64,000 nt of DNA, from assembly GCF_004365965.1 (NCBI RefSeq), contig NZ_SOEB01000002.1, positions 186,001 through 250,000 of the forward strand. Direction: 5' to 3'. The notes beneath the pieces are model-generated. The model made no database searches. It worked only from the letters and a program-made list of their open reading frames with translations, and was not told the DNA's origin. The position numbers were made by a program, and so were the translations under genes. This stretch comes from Rhodovulum visakhapatnamense. GTDB lineage: Bacteria > Pseudomonadota > Alphaproteobacteria > Rhodobacterales > Rhodobacteraceae. Shown piece after piece: positions 53,693-64,000 of this stretch. The number at the start of each line of letters is the position of its first letter. Position 1 is the first letter of the stretch.

Positions 53693-54424
53693 ATGACCAA
53701 CCCCACCGCGGCGATGCTGGTGATCGGCGACGAGATCCTGTCGGGCCGCACCCGCGACGCCAACATGCATTATCTGGCGGGCGAGGCGATCAAGCACGGC
53801 ATCCGGATGGCCGAGGTCCGCATCGTTCCCGACCGGCAGGACCGGATCGTGGCCGCGCTGAACGCGCTTCGGACCGATTACGACATCGTCTTCACCTCGG
53901 GCGGGATCGGCCCGACCCATGACGACATCACCGCCGATGCGGTGGCGGCGGCCTTCGGCGTCGGCATCGACGTGCGCGAGGATGCCCGCGCGCTGCTGGC
54001 CGAATATTGCGCCCGGATGGGGCGCGACCTGAACGAGGCGCGGCTGAGGATGGCGCGCATCCCCGATGGCGCCACGCTGATCGCCAACCCGATCTCGGCC
54101 GCGCCGGGCTTCGTGATCGGCAATGTCCATGTCATGGCCGGGGTGCCCAGCGTGTTTCAGGCGATGGTGGCAAGCGTACTGCCCACGCTGGCGGGGGGCG
54201 ATCCGCTGATGTCGCAGACGCTGTGCGTCGAGCGGCCCGAAGGCGATATCGCGGGCGAGCTGCGCGGGCTGGCCGCGCGGTTCAACGATCTGTCCATCGG
54301 GTCCTACCCGTTCAGCCGCGACGGGGTTTACGGCACCAACATCGTGATCCGCGGCACGGACGGCGCGCGGATCGACGCGGCCATGGCCGAGCTGTGCGCC
54401 CTGTTCCCCGAGGCCATGGCGTGA
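53693..54424 (+). CDS. CinA-like MoCF-domain protein (competence/damage-inducible protein A)
   Basis: A 243-residue MoaB/MogA-fold protein. AAMLVIGDEILSGRTRDANMHYLA, VFTSGGIGPTHDDITADAVAAAFG and GFVIGNVHVMAGVPSVFQAM are the CinA/MoCF motifs. The C-terminal PncC (NMN deamidase) domain of full-length CinA is absent, as is usual in alphaproteobacteria. ADP-ribose pyrophosphatase activity is known for some members. AAGGAGG precedes the ATG. It overlaps the GNAT gene by 4 bases. Confidence 0.9.
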   Translation: MTNPTAAMLVIGDEILSGRTRDANMHYLAGEAIKHGIRMAEVRIVPDRQDRIVAALNALRTDYDIVFTSGGIGPTHDDITADAVAAAFGVGIDVREDARALLAEYCARMGRDLNEARLRMARIPDGATLIANPISAAPGFVIGNVHVMAGVPSVFQAMVASVLPTLAGGDPLMSQTLCVERPEGDIAGELRGLAARFNDLSIGSYPFSRDGVYGTNIVIRGTDGARIDAAMAELCALFPEAMA

Positions 54425-55146
54425 GCCTCGCGCGGCTTTTCGCGGGGCAGGAGACGACCTGGCCGCCCGCCGCCCGCCACATCGCGGGCCCCTGGTGCCT
54501 GCGCGACGGACAGGGCGGCGGCAAGCGCGTCGCGGCGGCGACCCTGGAGGGCGCCTTCGACCCCGCGGCCATCCCCGAGGCCGAGGCCGGGATGCGGGCG
54601 CTGGGCCAGGACCCGCTGTTCATGGTGCGGCCCGACGAGACGGCGCTTGACGCGGACCTCGCGGCGCGCGGCTATGTCGTGGTCGATCCGGTGACGATCC
54701 TGTCGGGCGCGGTCGCCGATCTTGCCGCCGAACCGCCGCCGCCTGTGTCGGCCTTCACGCTCTGGGAGCCGCTCGCGATCATGGACGAGCTCTGGGCGGA
54801 AAACGGCATCGGCCCGGCCCGGCGCGCGGTGATGGCCCGCGTCCAGGGACCAAAGACCGCCGTTCTGGGGCGGCGCAAGGACCGCGCCGCGGGCGTGGCC
54901 TTTGCGGCGCTCTGCCGCGACATGGCTTTCGTGCATGCGGTCGCGGTCTCGCCCGACCATCGTCGGCAGGGAACCGCCGTCAACATGATGCGGGCCGCCG
55001 CCCAATGGGCCCAAGATCAGGGAGCAACATCGCTTAACGTTCTGGTTACAGACCATAATCACGCGGCCCGCGCGCTCTATGCTTCCCTGAACATGAGGGA
55101 TGTGGGACACTATCATTACCGAATGATCGCGCCGCAAAAGGCCTGA
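54421..55146 (+). CDS. GNAT-family N-acetyltransferase
   Basis: A 241-residue protein starting at GTG 54421, which overlaps the cinA stop (GTGA). The C-terminal half is a GNAT domain: AFVHAVAVSPDHRRQGTAVNMMRAAAQWA carries the acetyl-CoA motif (R-R-Q-G-T) and ALYASLNMRDVGHYHYRM is the final segment. The N-terminal half (1-110) is less conserved. Substrate unknown. Second gene of the cinA-GNAT-AhpD-like-OmpA operon. Confidence 0.85.
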   Translation: MSLARLFAGQETTWPPAARHIAGPWCLRDGQGGGKRVAAATLEGAFDPAAIPEAEAGMRALGQDPLFMVRPDETALDADLAARGYVVVDPVTILSGAVADLAAEPPPPVSAFTLWEPLAIMDELWAENGIGPARRAVMARVQGPKTAVLGRRKDRAAGVAFAALCRDMAFVHAVAVSPDHRRQGTAVNMMRAAAQWAQDQGATSLNVLVTDHNHAARALYASLNMRDVGHYHYRMIAPQKA

Positions 55147-55149
55147 GCA

Positions 55150-55725
55150 GTGACCCATGACGCGCCCCGCCCCACGGCACTCGACCTGCCGATGGTGGAC
55201 CCGCTGCCGGCTGAAACCCAGCGGTATTTCGATCTTTGCGCGGACCGGCTTGGCCTCGTGCCGAACGTGCTGGCCGCCTATGCCTTCGACATCGGCAAGC
55301 TGAACGCCTTCACGGCGATGTATAACGACCTGATGCTGGGCCAAAGCGGGCTGTCCAAGCTTGACCGCGAGATGATCGCGGTCGTGGTCTCGTCGATCAA
55401 CCGCTGCTGGTATTGTCAGGTGGCCCATGGCGCCGCCGTGCGCGAGTTGTCGGGCGATCCGGCACTGGGCGAGGCGCTGGTGATGAACTACCGCGTCGCG
55501 CCGCTGAGCCCGCGCCAGCGCGCCATGCTGGATTTCGCGGCCAAGCTGACCGAGGCCAGCCACCGGATCGAAGAGCCCGACCGGCAGGCGCTGCGCGAGG
55601 CGGGTTTTTCCGACCGCGACATCTGGGACATCGCCGCCGTGGCCGGGTTCTTCAACATGACCAACCGCGTCGCCTCGGCCTCGGGGATGGAACCGAACCC
55701 CGCCTATCACGGGGCGCATCGATGA
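55150..55725 (+). CDS. Peroxidase-related enzyme, AhpD/carboxymuconolactone decarboxylase fold
   Basis: A 191-residue helical protein of the peroxidase-related (AhpD-like) group. Redox Cys86 and Cys89 in NRCWYCQVAHG form the CxxC active site with the nearby His. FNMTNRVASASGMEPNPAYH ends the family pattern. The likely job is thiol-dependent peroxide reduction. The start is GTG 55150, just 3 bases after the previous stop. It overlaps the OmpA gene by 4 bases. Confidence 0.9.
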   Translation: MTHDAPRPTALDLPMVDPLPAETQRYFDLCADRLGLVPNVLAAYAFDIGKLNAFTAMYNDLMLGQSGLSKLDREMIAVVVSSINRCWYCQVAHGAAVRELSGDPALGEALVMNYRVAPLSPRQRAMLDFAAKLTEASHRIEEPDRQALREAGFSDRDIWDIAAVAGFFNMTNRVASASGMEPNPAYHGAHR

Positions 55726-56690
55726 CCCCGCGCCCCATCCTGACGCTGGTGCTGGCGCTGTGGCCCGCGCTTGGCCTGGCCGAGCTGCCCGAACCGCCCG
55801 AGGCGGCCGCCGTGGCCGCCGACGAAACCGAGGCCGACTCGAGCCTGCGGCTGCCGACCGCCCCCTATGACGGCCAGACCGTGCCCACGCTGCGCGCCGA
55901 GGGCGCGATCCGGCGGCTGGTCTGGCAGGCCCCGCTGGACGGGCAAGGCACCTTGCAGGTGATCGACGGGCTGAAGGCCCAGTTGATCGCGGGCGGCTAC
56001 CGGATCGCCTTCCAATGCGCGGCCAAAGGCTGCGGCGGCTTCGACTTCCGCTTTGCCACCGACACCCTGCCCGAACCGGCGATGCATGTCGATCTGGGCG
56101 ATTTCCGCTATCTGCTGGCCGAGAAGGTGCGGCCCGACGGCACCGATTATGTCAGCCTGATGGTCAGCCGCTCGGAAGAGCGCGCCTTCGTGCAGGTGAC
56201 CCGCGTCGGCCGCCCCGAGGCCCCGGCCCCCGTCCAATCCACCAAGTCGCCCGACCCGGCGACCCTGCCGCTGATCGACGCCCCCGCAAAGCCTGCGACC
56301 GAAACGGCCGAAGACACGCTGGCCGACCGGCTCGACCGCGACGGGCGCGCGGTGCTGGCCGGGGTCGATTTCGCCACCGGCGCCTCGAAGCTCGACGGCG
56401 GCCCCTTCCCCGCGCTGGACACGCTTGCCGACTATCTGCGCGCCCGTCCCGGGGCCCGGATCGTGCTGGTGGGCCATACCGACACCGAAGGCGGGCTGGC
56501 CGGGAATATCGCGCTGTCGAAGAAGCGCGCCGAGGCAGTGCGCAGCTATCTGGTGGCGACGCTGGGCGTTCCGGCCGACCGGGTGGCGGCCGAGGGCGTG
56601 GGCTTTCTTGCGCCGCTCGCCAGCAACGCGACCGACAGCGGCCGCACGGAAAACCGCCGCGTCGAGGCCGTACTCGACACGGCGGAATAG
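55722..56690 (+). CDS. OmpA-family protein with DUF4892-like N-terminal domain
   Basis: A 322-residue exported protein. The signal peptide is MTPRPILTLVLALWPALGLAE. A DUF4892-like domain (about 45-180) shows AGGYRIAFQCAAKGCGG and YVSLMVSRSEERAFVQVTRV. The C-terminal OmpA domain (about 205-320) has IVLVGHTDTEGG, NIALSKKRAEAVRSYLV and RTENRRVEAVL, which bind peptidoglycan diaminopimelate. No beta-barrel or lipobox is apparent, so it is probably a periplasmic peptidoglycan-associated protein. Confidence 0.85.
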   Translation: MTPRPILTLVLALWPALGLAELPEPPEAAAVAADETEADSSLRLPTAPYDGQTVPTLRAEGAIRRLVWQAPLDGQGTLQVIDGLKAQLIAGGYRIAFQCAAKGCGGFDFRFATDTLPEPAMHVDLGDFRYLLAEKVRPDGTDYVSLMVSRSEERAFVQVTRVGRPEAPAPVQSTKSPDPATLPLIDAPAKPATETAEDTLADRLDRDGRAVLAGVDFATGASKLDGGPFPALDTLADYLRARPGARIVLVGHTDTEGGLAGNIALSKKRAEAVRSYLVATLGVPADRVAAEGVGFLAPLASNATDSGRTENRRVEAVLDTAE

Positions 56691-56716
56691 CCATTGGCAC
56701 GGCGGGGCGGCCGCGC

Positions 56717-57619
56717 TCAGATCATGATGTCGTCGCCGTCGAAATGGGTGATGAGGAAGTCGATGAAGGCCCGCACCTTGGGCTGGGTGAACCGCCCCGG
56801 CGGATAGACCGCATAGATGCCCAGCCGTTCCATCGGCAGGCCCGGGATCGCCTCTTCGACCAGCCCCTTTTCCTTGGCCTCCTTGAACAGGAAGCTCGGC
56901 AGATAGGCGATGCCAAGCCCGGCGATCGCGGCATTCAGCAGCGACTGGCCGTCATTCACCGTCAGCCAGCCCGCGGTGCGCACCTGCCGCTTTTCGCCCG
57001 AGGGCGCGGTGATCTTCCAGACATTGCCGCTGGCCTGGTTGGAATAGTGCAGAAGCTTGTGTTCGTTCAGGTCGTCGATCTTCTGCGGGCGCCCGAATTT
57101 CTGGAAATAGGCGGGCGAGCCGATCATCCGCTTGGTGGTGTCGGCCAGCTTGCGGGCGCGCAACGTGCTGTCTTCCAGTTCGCCCACCCGGATCGCCATG
57201 TCGAAGCCTTCCGAGATCAGCTCGACGAAACGGTTGTTCAGCACCATGTTGATGGTGATGTCGGGATATTGCTGCAGGAACTCGCCCAGAAGCGGCGACA
57301 GGTGATTGACCCCGAAATCGGTCGCGACCGAGATCCGCAAGAGCCCCGATGGCGCCGATTGCATCGCCGAGACCAGCGCATCGGCCTCGCCCGCATCGTT
57401 CAGCACCCGCCGCGCGCGGTCGTAATAGGCCAGGCCGATCTCGGTCGGGCTGACGCGCCGCGTCGTGCGGTTCAGAAGCCGCGCGCCCAGCCGCGCCTCA
57501 AGCGACGAGACGTGCTTGGACACGGCCGATTTCGAAATGCCCATCTTCCTGGCGGCATCGGTGAAGCCGCCTTGATCCACGACGGTGGCAAACGCCTCCA
57601 TCTCGGTCAGTCTGTCCAT
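56717..57619 (-). CDS. LysR-family transcriptional regulator
   Basis: A 300-residue regulator. The N-terminal winged helix-turn-helix (1-60) is DRLTEMEAFATVVDQGGFTD and KMGISKSAVSKHVSSLEARLG. The effector domain (about 90-295) follows the usual substrate-binding fold. It belongs to the common CrgA/DsdC-like subgroup whose targets are usually neighbouring genes. Here the neighbours are fadH (same strand, upstream) and the OmpA gene (convergent). The effector is unknown. Confidence 0.9.
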   Translation of the reverse strand: MDRLTEMEAFATVVDQGGFTDAARKMGISKSAVSKHVSSLEARLGARLLNRTTRRVSPTEIGLAYYDRARRVLNDAGEADALVSAMQSAPSGLLRISVATDFGVNHLSPLLGEFLQQYPDITINMVLNNRFVELISEGFDMAIRVGELEDSTLRARKLADTTKRMIGSPAYFQKFGRPQKIDDLNEHKLLHYSNQASGNVWKITAPSGEKRQVRTAGWLTVNDGQSLLNAAIAGLGIAYLPSFLFKEAKEKGLVEEAIPGLPMERLGIYAVYPPGRFTQPKVRAFIDFLITHFDGDDIMI

Positions 57620-57757
57620 AGGTTCTTCCTTGCTCGCATGCCCATCTCACCACCGTTTCGCAAGATGCCGCCGGAATCGGGCAGGAATTGGGAAGGCCCC
57701 AGACAATACTTTGGTAACGGGACGGATCGTCGTCCTATCGGAAACAGGCGCCCGGGG

Positions 57758-60619
<2,862 letters not shown>

Positions 60620-60623
<4 letters not shown>

Positions 60624-61399
60624 GCCTCGGCCCTCGGGCGGCGGCTGAGGACGAGATCGGACAGCAGGATGCGGTTCATTCCGGGGCCGTCGAGGATCAG
60701 GTCCATCCACATCCTTTCGGCGCGGCGGTCATTGAGATCGCTGGCGGCAAGGTCGAAATCGAGCGCGATCCGGGGGTCGCCCGGCGGCAGCGCGCGCACG
60801 ACCTGGGTCAGGTTCGGCCCATGGCGGATGTTGAGCCGGGCGAAGATGTCGACCGGCGCCTCGACCTCGAGCGCGGCCTCGAGCCGGATCAGATGGCGCC
60901 GCCGCAGCCCTTCGACGGCGCGCGACGGCAGATCGAACACCATCGACAGGAACCCGCCGTCGAAGCCGAAAACCTCCAGCGAAAGACCGTAGGGCGCGCT
61001 GTCCTTTGGGCCGGTATTGGCGATCTGGCGCAGGGCGATCTCGGCCCGGGCGGCGTCGTGAAACAGCGTCAGCCGCGGCCCCAGACGGGTGCCGCTGCCG
61101 ATCCCGGTCAGCCCGCGCGGGTCGATCGGACCCGAGAAGGGCGCCGGACGAAACCCCCAGTCGGACCCCAGCGGCAGGCGCGGCGCCCCGGCCCGGGCAT
61201 GAAGCGCCGCCAGCCGCGCATCGGCGGTGTGGATCACCCGGTCGAGGCGGTGGCGCAAGCGCCAGGCACGGCCGCGCAGGGCGGCAAGATCGGGCGCGTC
61301 AAGGTGGTCGGCGGCGTCGCCGGCCCGGCTCCAGGCGGCCAGGGCGGGGCGGAACAGAAGACGGTCGGTCAGCGAGTCGCGTTTGGGCAAGGTCGGCAT
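60620..61399 (-). CDS. Conserved Rhodobacterales protein (DUF6478-like)
   Basis: A 259-residue protein resembling uncharacterised Rhodobacterales proteins (tentatively DUF6478). No signal peptide or membrane helix is seen. Distinct segments are SDWGFRPAPFSGPIDPRG, FGFDGGFLSMVFDLP and DFDLAASDLNDRRAERMWMDLI. No catalytic motif is evident. It is the first gene of a two-gene operon with the coiled-coil protein. Confidence 0.65.
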
Positions 61400-61495
61400 C
61401 GGTCACGTTGGGGTTCGGGTCGCCGCCAATCTAGGCGCGCGCAGGATGCCGGAAGGTTAACGCTGGGGAAGAAATGGGCCGGGCCGCGGCGCGGC

Positions 61496-62167
61496 CTACG
61501 GACTGGCGACCAACGCCGGATCGGGAAGGGCTTCGGTTGCGGCCAGACTGCGCCGGGCGAGATCGCGCAGCAGGCTCCGCGCCGCCGGATCGCTCAGCGG
61601 ATGCGCGACAAAGCCGGTTGCCGCTGCGGTGACGATCCGCCCGTTGGCCTCGAAGATCGCGCGCCAGGCGTCGGGCCGCAACCCTTCGGCCAGCCCCGGG
61701 CCGCGGTCGATGGACTTGACCAGGAAAAGCCCCTCTTCGGTCTCGGTGTCCAGCACCTCGACATCGTCCGGTTCGCCGCTGCGCGCGAGCGCCGCACGGC
61801 CCAGATCGGACTGGAAATAGCGGCTTAGCACCAGGGCGCGGTCCTCGGGGCTGCCGCCCGGCCCCGGACTGGCCGCGACCGACACGGTCAGGATCGCGTC
61901 CTCGGCGGGCACCGAGACGCCGGGGGCCCGCACCAGGGCCGCGCAGCTGGCCAGCAGAACGAAGGCCCCGTCCTCACCGTCCTGGCTGGCGCCTTCGTCG
62001 ACGCAGAACCCGTAAGGCGCGACGACCGCCACGCGGTCCCCGGCCACGGTGACCCGCTGCACCCCGTCCCCTCCGGGCACGCAGCCGCCCAGCACCAGAA
62101 GCACCGCGGCCGTCAGCGCAATGGCACGGCGCGGCGGGCGGGGCAGGGCGGGGCTTTGGCGGCGCAT
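61496..62167 (-). CDS. Putative lipoprotein, no known domain
   Basis: A 223-residue exported protein. PRPPRRAIALTAAVLLVLGGC is a lipoprotein signal peptide with the acylated Cys about residue 29 (VLGGC). The mature part (VAVVAPYGFCVDEGASQDG...FVLLASCAAL) has two cysteines that may form a disulfide. No family is recognised. It diverges from the CPBP protease genes by 112 bases. Confidence 0.7.
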   Translation of the reverse strand: MRRQSPALPRPPRRAIALTAAVLLVLGGCVPGGDGVQRVTVAGDRVAVVAPYGFCVDEGASQDGEDGAFVLLASCAALVRAPGVSVPAEDAILTVSVAASPGPGGSPEDRALVLSRYFQSDLGRAALARSGEPDDVEVLDTETEEGLFLVKSIDRGPGLAEGLRPDAWRAIFEANGRIVTAAATGFVAHPLSDPAARSLLRDLARRSLAATEALPDPALVASP

Positions 62168-62279
62168 CGGGTCCTCGGTCGTTGGCTCGGGTCCCGGCAT
62201 AGAGACGGGGCGGCGATGAGACAAGCCATTGAAGCCCGGCGTCCGCCCGGTCTAGGGTCGCGGCCGAAAGGGCCGCCCG

Positions 62280-63164
62280 ATGCGCTACGACCCGCATGAA
62301 ACGCTTGTCTCGACCGCCCGCGCCAGGCCGGAGCTTTGGCGGACCGGCGCCGGGCTGGCCGTTGTCGCGGCGGTCCAGATCGGCCTTGTCTATTGCGTCT
62401 TTGGCGCGGTCGCGGCGCTGCGCGGCCCCGGCATCGCCGAGGCGGCGTTCCGGGGCGTCTTCGTCACCTCTCAGACCGCGACCGACACGCTCTGGCTGCT
62501 GGCATCGTTTCTGTGCCTGATCTGCGGCGTGGGCGTCGCGGCGCAACTGCTGCAGGGCCGGAGCCTTGGCGACCTGACCGGCGCGCCCGGTCCGGCGATC
62601 CGCCAGTTCGCCCGGGCGCTTCGCGCGCTGGCGCTGCTGTACCTGCTGATCTGGGTCGCGCTGCCCTCCGGGTCCGAGCCGGTCGCGCACCGCGCAACGG
62701 ACACCTGGCTGGCGCTGCTGCCGCTGGCCCTGCCCGCGCTGCTGATCCAGACCTTCGCCGAAGAGCTGCTGTTCCGCGGCTATCTGCAGCAGCAGCTGGC
62801 GGCGCGGTTCAAAAGCCCCCTGCTCTGGATCGGCCTGCCCGCGCTGATGTTCGCGGCGGCCCATTACAGCCCCGAGGCGGCGGGCGCCAATGCCTTGCCC
62901 GCCGCGCTTTGGGCCGCAGCCTTTTCGGTCGCGGCCTCTGACCTGACCGCGCGTACCGGCACGCTGGGCGCTGCGGTCGCGCTTCATTTCGTCAACAACG
63001 CGATGGCGATCCTGATCGTCGCCCTGCCCGGCCCGGTCTCGGGGCTTGCACTTTACACCTACGGCTTCGGCGCCGACGACCCCGCGCTCTTGCCGCTGGT
63101 GGCGGTCGATTTCGCCGTTCTGGGCGTCTCCTGGCTGGCGGCAAGGGTGGCGCTGCGGGTCTGA
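62280..63164 (+). CDS. CPBP-family intramembrane metalloprotease
   Basis: A 294-residue polytopic membrane protein of the CPBP (CAAX prenyl protease 2/Abi) family. The signature glutamates Glu161-Glu162 are in FAEELLFRGYLQQQL; the two metal histidines lie in MFAAAHYSPEA and ALHFVNNAMAIL. Hydrophobic helices span most of the chain. These proteases process membrane peptides or mature proteins; no specific substrate is indicated. It is the first of a tandem pair. Confidence 0.88.
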   Translation: MRYDPHETLVSTARARPELWRTGAGLAVVAAVQIGLVYCVFGAVAALRGPGIAEAAFRGVFVTSQTATDTLWLLASFLCLICGVGVAAQLLQGRSLGDLTGAPGPAIRQFARALRALALLYLLIWVALPSGSEPVAHRATDTWLALLPLALPALLIQTFAEELLFRGYLQQQLAARFKSPLLWIGLPALMFAAAHYSPEAAGANALPAALWAAAFSVAASDLTARTGTLGAAVALHFVNNAMAILIVALPGPVSGLALYTYGFGADDPALLPLVAVDFAVLGVSWLAARVALRV

Positions 63165-63256
63165 GTTGAAGCCCGCGGCCCCGCGCACTAGCTTGCGCCT
63201 CAGACGCGAAGGACCGCGTCGCGCCATCCGACGCAACAAGATACAAGAAGAGAGCG

Positions 63257-64000
63257 ATGCGTTCCCCCCTGTTCGAGGCCTATATCGAGCCGGCCCGGCT
63301 CTATCCCGAGCTCTGGCGCCTGATCGTCGGCGCGCTGGTGATCCTGCTGATCTATGTCGGCGTGTTCTCGACCATGCTGGTCGCGGCCTATCCGGTGCTC
63401 GGACCGCTGAACTATTTCGGCTGGATCATGGGGCTCTCGGCGCCGGCGACCCCGACCCAGACCCTGTTCGTGCTGGCGAGCTTTCTCGGCCTGGGGCTTG
63501 GCGTGCTGATCGCGACGCCCGCGCTGCACTACCGCGAACCCGGATCGCTGTTCGGGCCGCTTCGCGACTGGGCGCGGGGGTTCTTCGGCGCGCTCAAGGT
63601 GCTGGTCCCGGCCTATGCGGCGCTCTTTGCGCTGTCTTGGGCGACGATGCCGCTCGAGGCCAATCTGGACCCGGGCACCTGGGCGCGGGTGCTGCCGCTG
63701 GCGCTGGTGCTGATCCTGATCCAGACCGGGTCCGAAGAGCTGCTGTTTCGCGGCTACCTGCAACAGCAGCTGGCAGCGCGCTTTGCCTGGCGCGCGGTCT
63801 GGATGGGGCTGCCCGCGCTGATCTTCGCCGCGCTCCATTACAACCCGGCAGCGGGGATGAACAACGTGATCGCGCTGGTCGGCATCCTCGCCTTCGCGCT
63901 GGCCGCAGCCGACCTGACCGAACGCTCGGGCAGTCTCGGCACCGCGATGGGCTGGCACTTCGTCAACAATGTCAGCTCGCTGCTGTTCACCTCGCTCAAG
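63257..64000 (+). CDS. CPBP-family intramembrane metalloprotease, second copy (partial)
   Basis: 248 codons are visible; the gene runs off the window. It starts MRSPLFEAYIEPARLYPELW behind AAGAGAG, and repeats the motifs of the first copy: SEELLFRGYLQQQLAARFAW, FAALHYNPAAGMNN and GWHFVNN. It lies 92 bases after copy 1. Both are predicted active as the ligands are conserved. Tandem duplication with divergence is evident by eye. Confidence 0.86.
   Translation, partial: MRSPLFEAYIEPARLYPELWRLIVGALVILLIYVGVFSTMLVAAYPVLGPLNYFGWIMGLSAPATPTQTLFVLASFLGLGLGVLIATPALHYREPGSLFGPLRDWARGFFGALKVLVPAYAALFALSWATMPLEANLDPGTWARVLPLALVLILIQTGSEELLFRGYLQQQLAARFAWRAVWMGLPALIFAALHYNPAAGMNNVIALVGILAFALAAADLTERSGSLGTAMGWHFVNNVSSLLFTSLK

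Overview
The window is a gene-dense, high-GC chromosomal segment from an alphaproteobacterium. The gene families and layout (triple def cluster before fmt, phenylacetyl-CoA epoxidase genes, DmeR/DmeF, MnmH, and several lineage-restricted DUF proteins) fit the order Rhodobacterales best. The genus cannot be fixed from the sequence alone. I see no rRNA, tRNA, tmRNA, CRISPR array, prophage, complete insertion sequence or replication origin. Most genes sit in short operons with 4-base start/stop overlaps (ATGA, GTGA, TGATG). Several genes use GTG or TTG starts behind good GGAGG-like ribosome binding sites.

Region 1 (1-13.5 kb): a minus-strand phenylacetate degradation operon (thiolase, paaA, paaB, paaC, partial paaD) is headed by a small inverted repeat. 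An SLC13-type permease, the cobalt/nickel efflux pair dmeR-dmeF with a readable promoter and operator, and a three-gene FtsX-type ABC transporter/AttH module follow. Next come a flavoprotein matching only the N-terminal half of the usual NADH dehydrogenase-SelD fusion and, tail to tail with it, the tRNA 2-selenouridine synthase gene mnmH.

Region 2 (13.6-25.7 kb): smc, two tandem YbjN-like secreted proteins (the first apparently frameshifted), an MltB-type transglycosylase, a glutathionyl-hydroquinone reductase, a MalY-type C-S lyase, three consecutive peptide deformylase genes with fmt, and a type-B chloramphenicol acetyltransferase gene (catB).

Region 3 (25.7-42 kb): an FAD oxidoreductase and mnmD lie head to head and resemble a split MnmC. 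Then come a DMT exporter, an NTF2-FMO monooxygenase behind a perfect 14-bp palindrome, a soluble lytic transglycosylase, dapA with a TrmO-like gene, smpB, sseA, an aromatic/aspartate aminotransferase, a bidirectional terminator, glnK-amtB and a class A penicillin-binding protein.

Region 4 (42-64 kb): mlaA-mlaC, a RidA/GDPD/FemAB-like/PhhB run, peroxiredoxin, a ferredoxin-reductase-like flavoprotein with rsmD, a hydrolase fused to a polytopic membrane domain, map, sfsA, a cinA-GNAT-AhpD-OmpA operon, a LysR regulator, fadH, Rhodobacterales-type hypotheticals, and two tandem CPBP membrane proteases, the second cut by the window end.

The most notable points are the third deformylase, which keeps its metal ligands but has lost its catalytic glutamate; the missing SelD half beside mnmH; the split, divergent MnmC-like pair; the promoter-embedded dmeR operator; and three intergenic stretches of 430-575 bp without convincing genes. 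I found no clear case for a wholly new multi-gene system.
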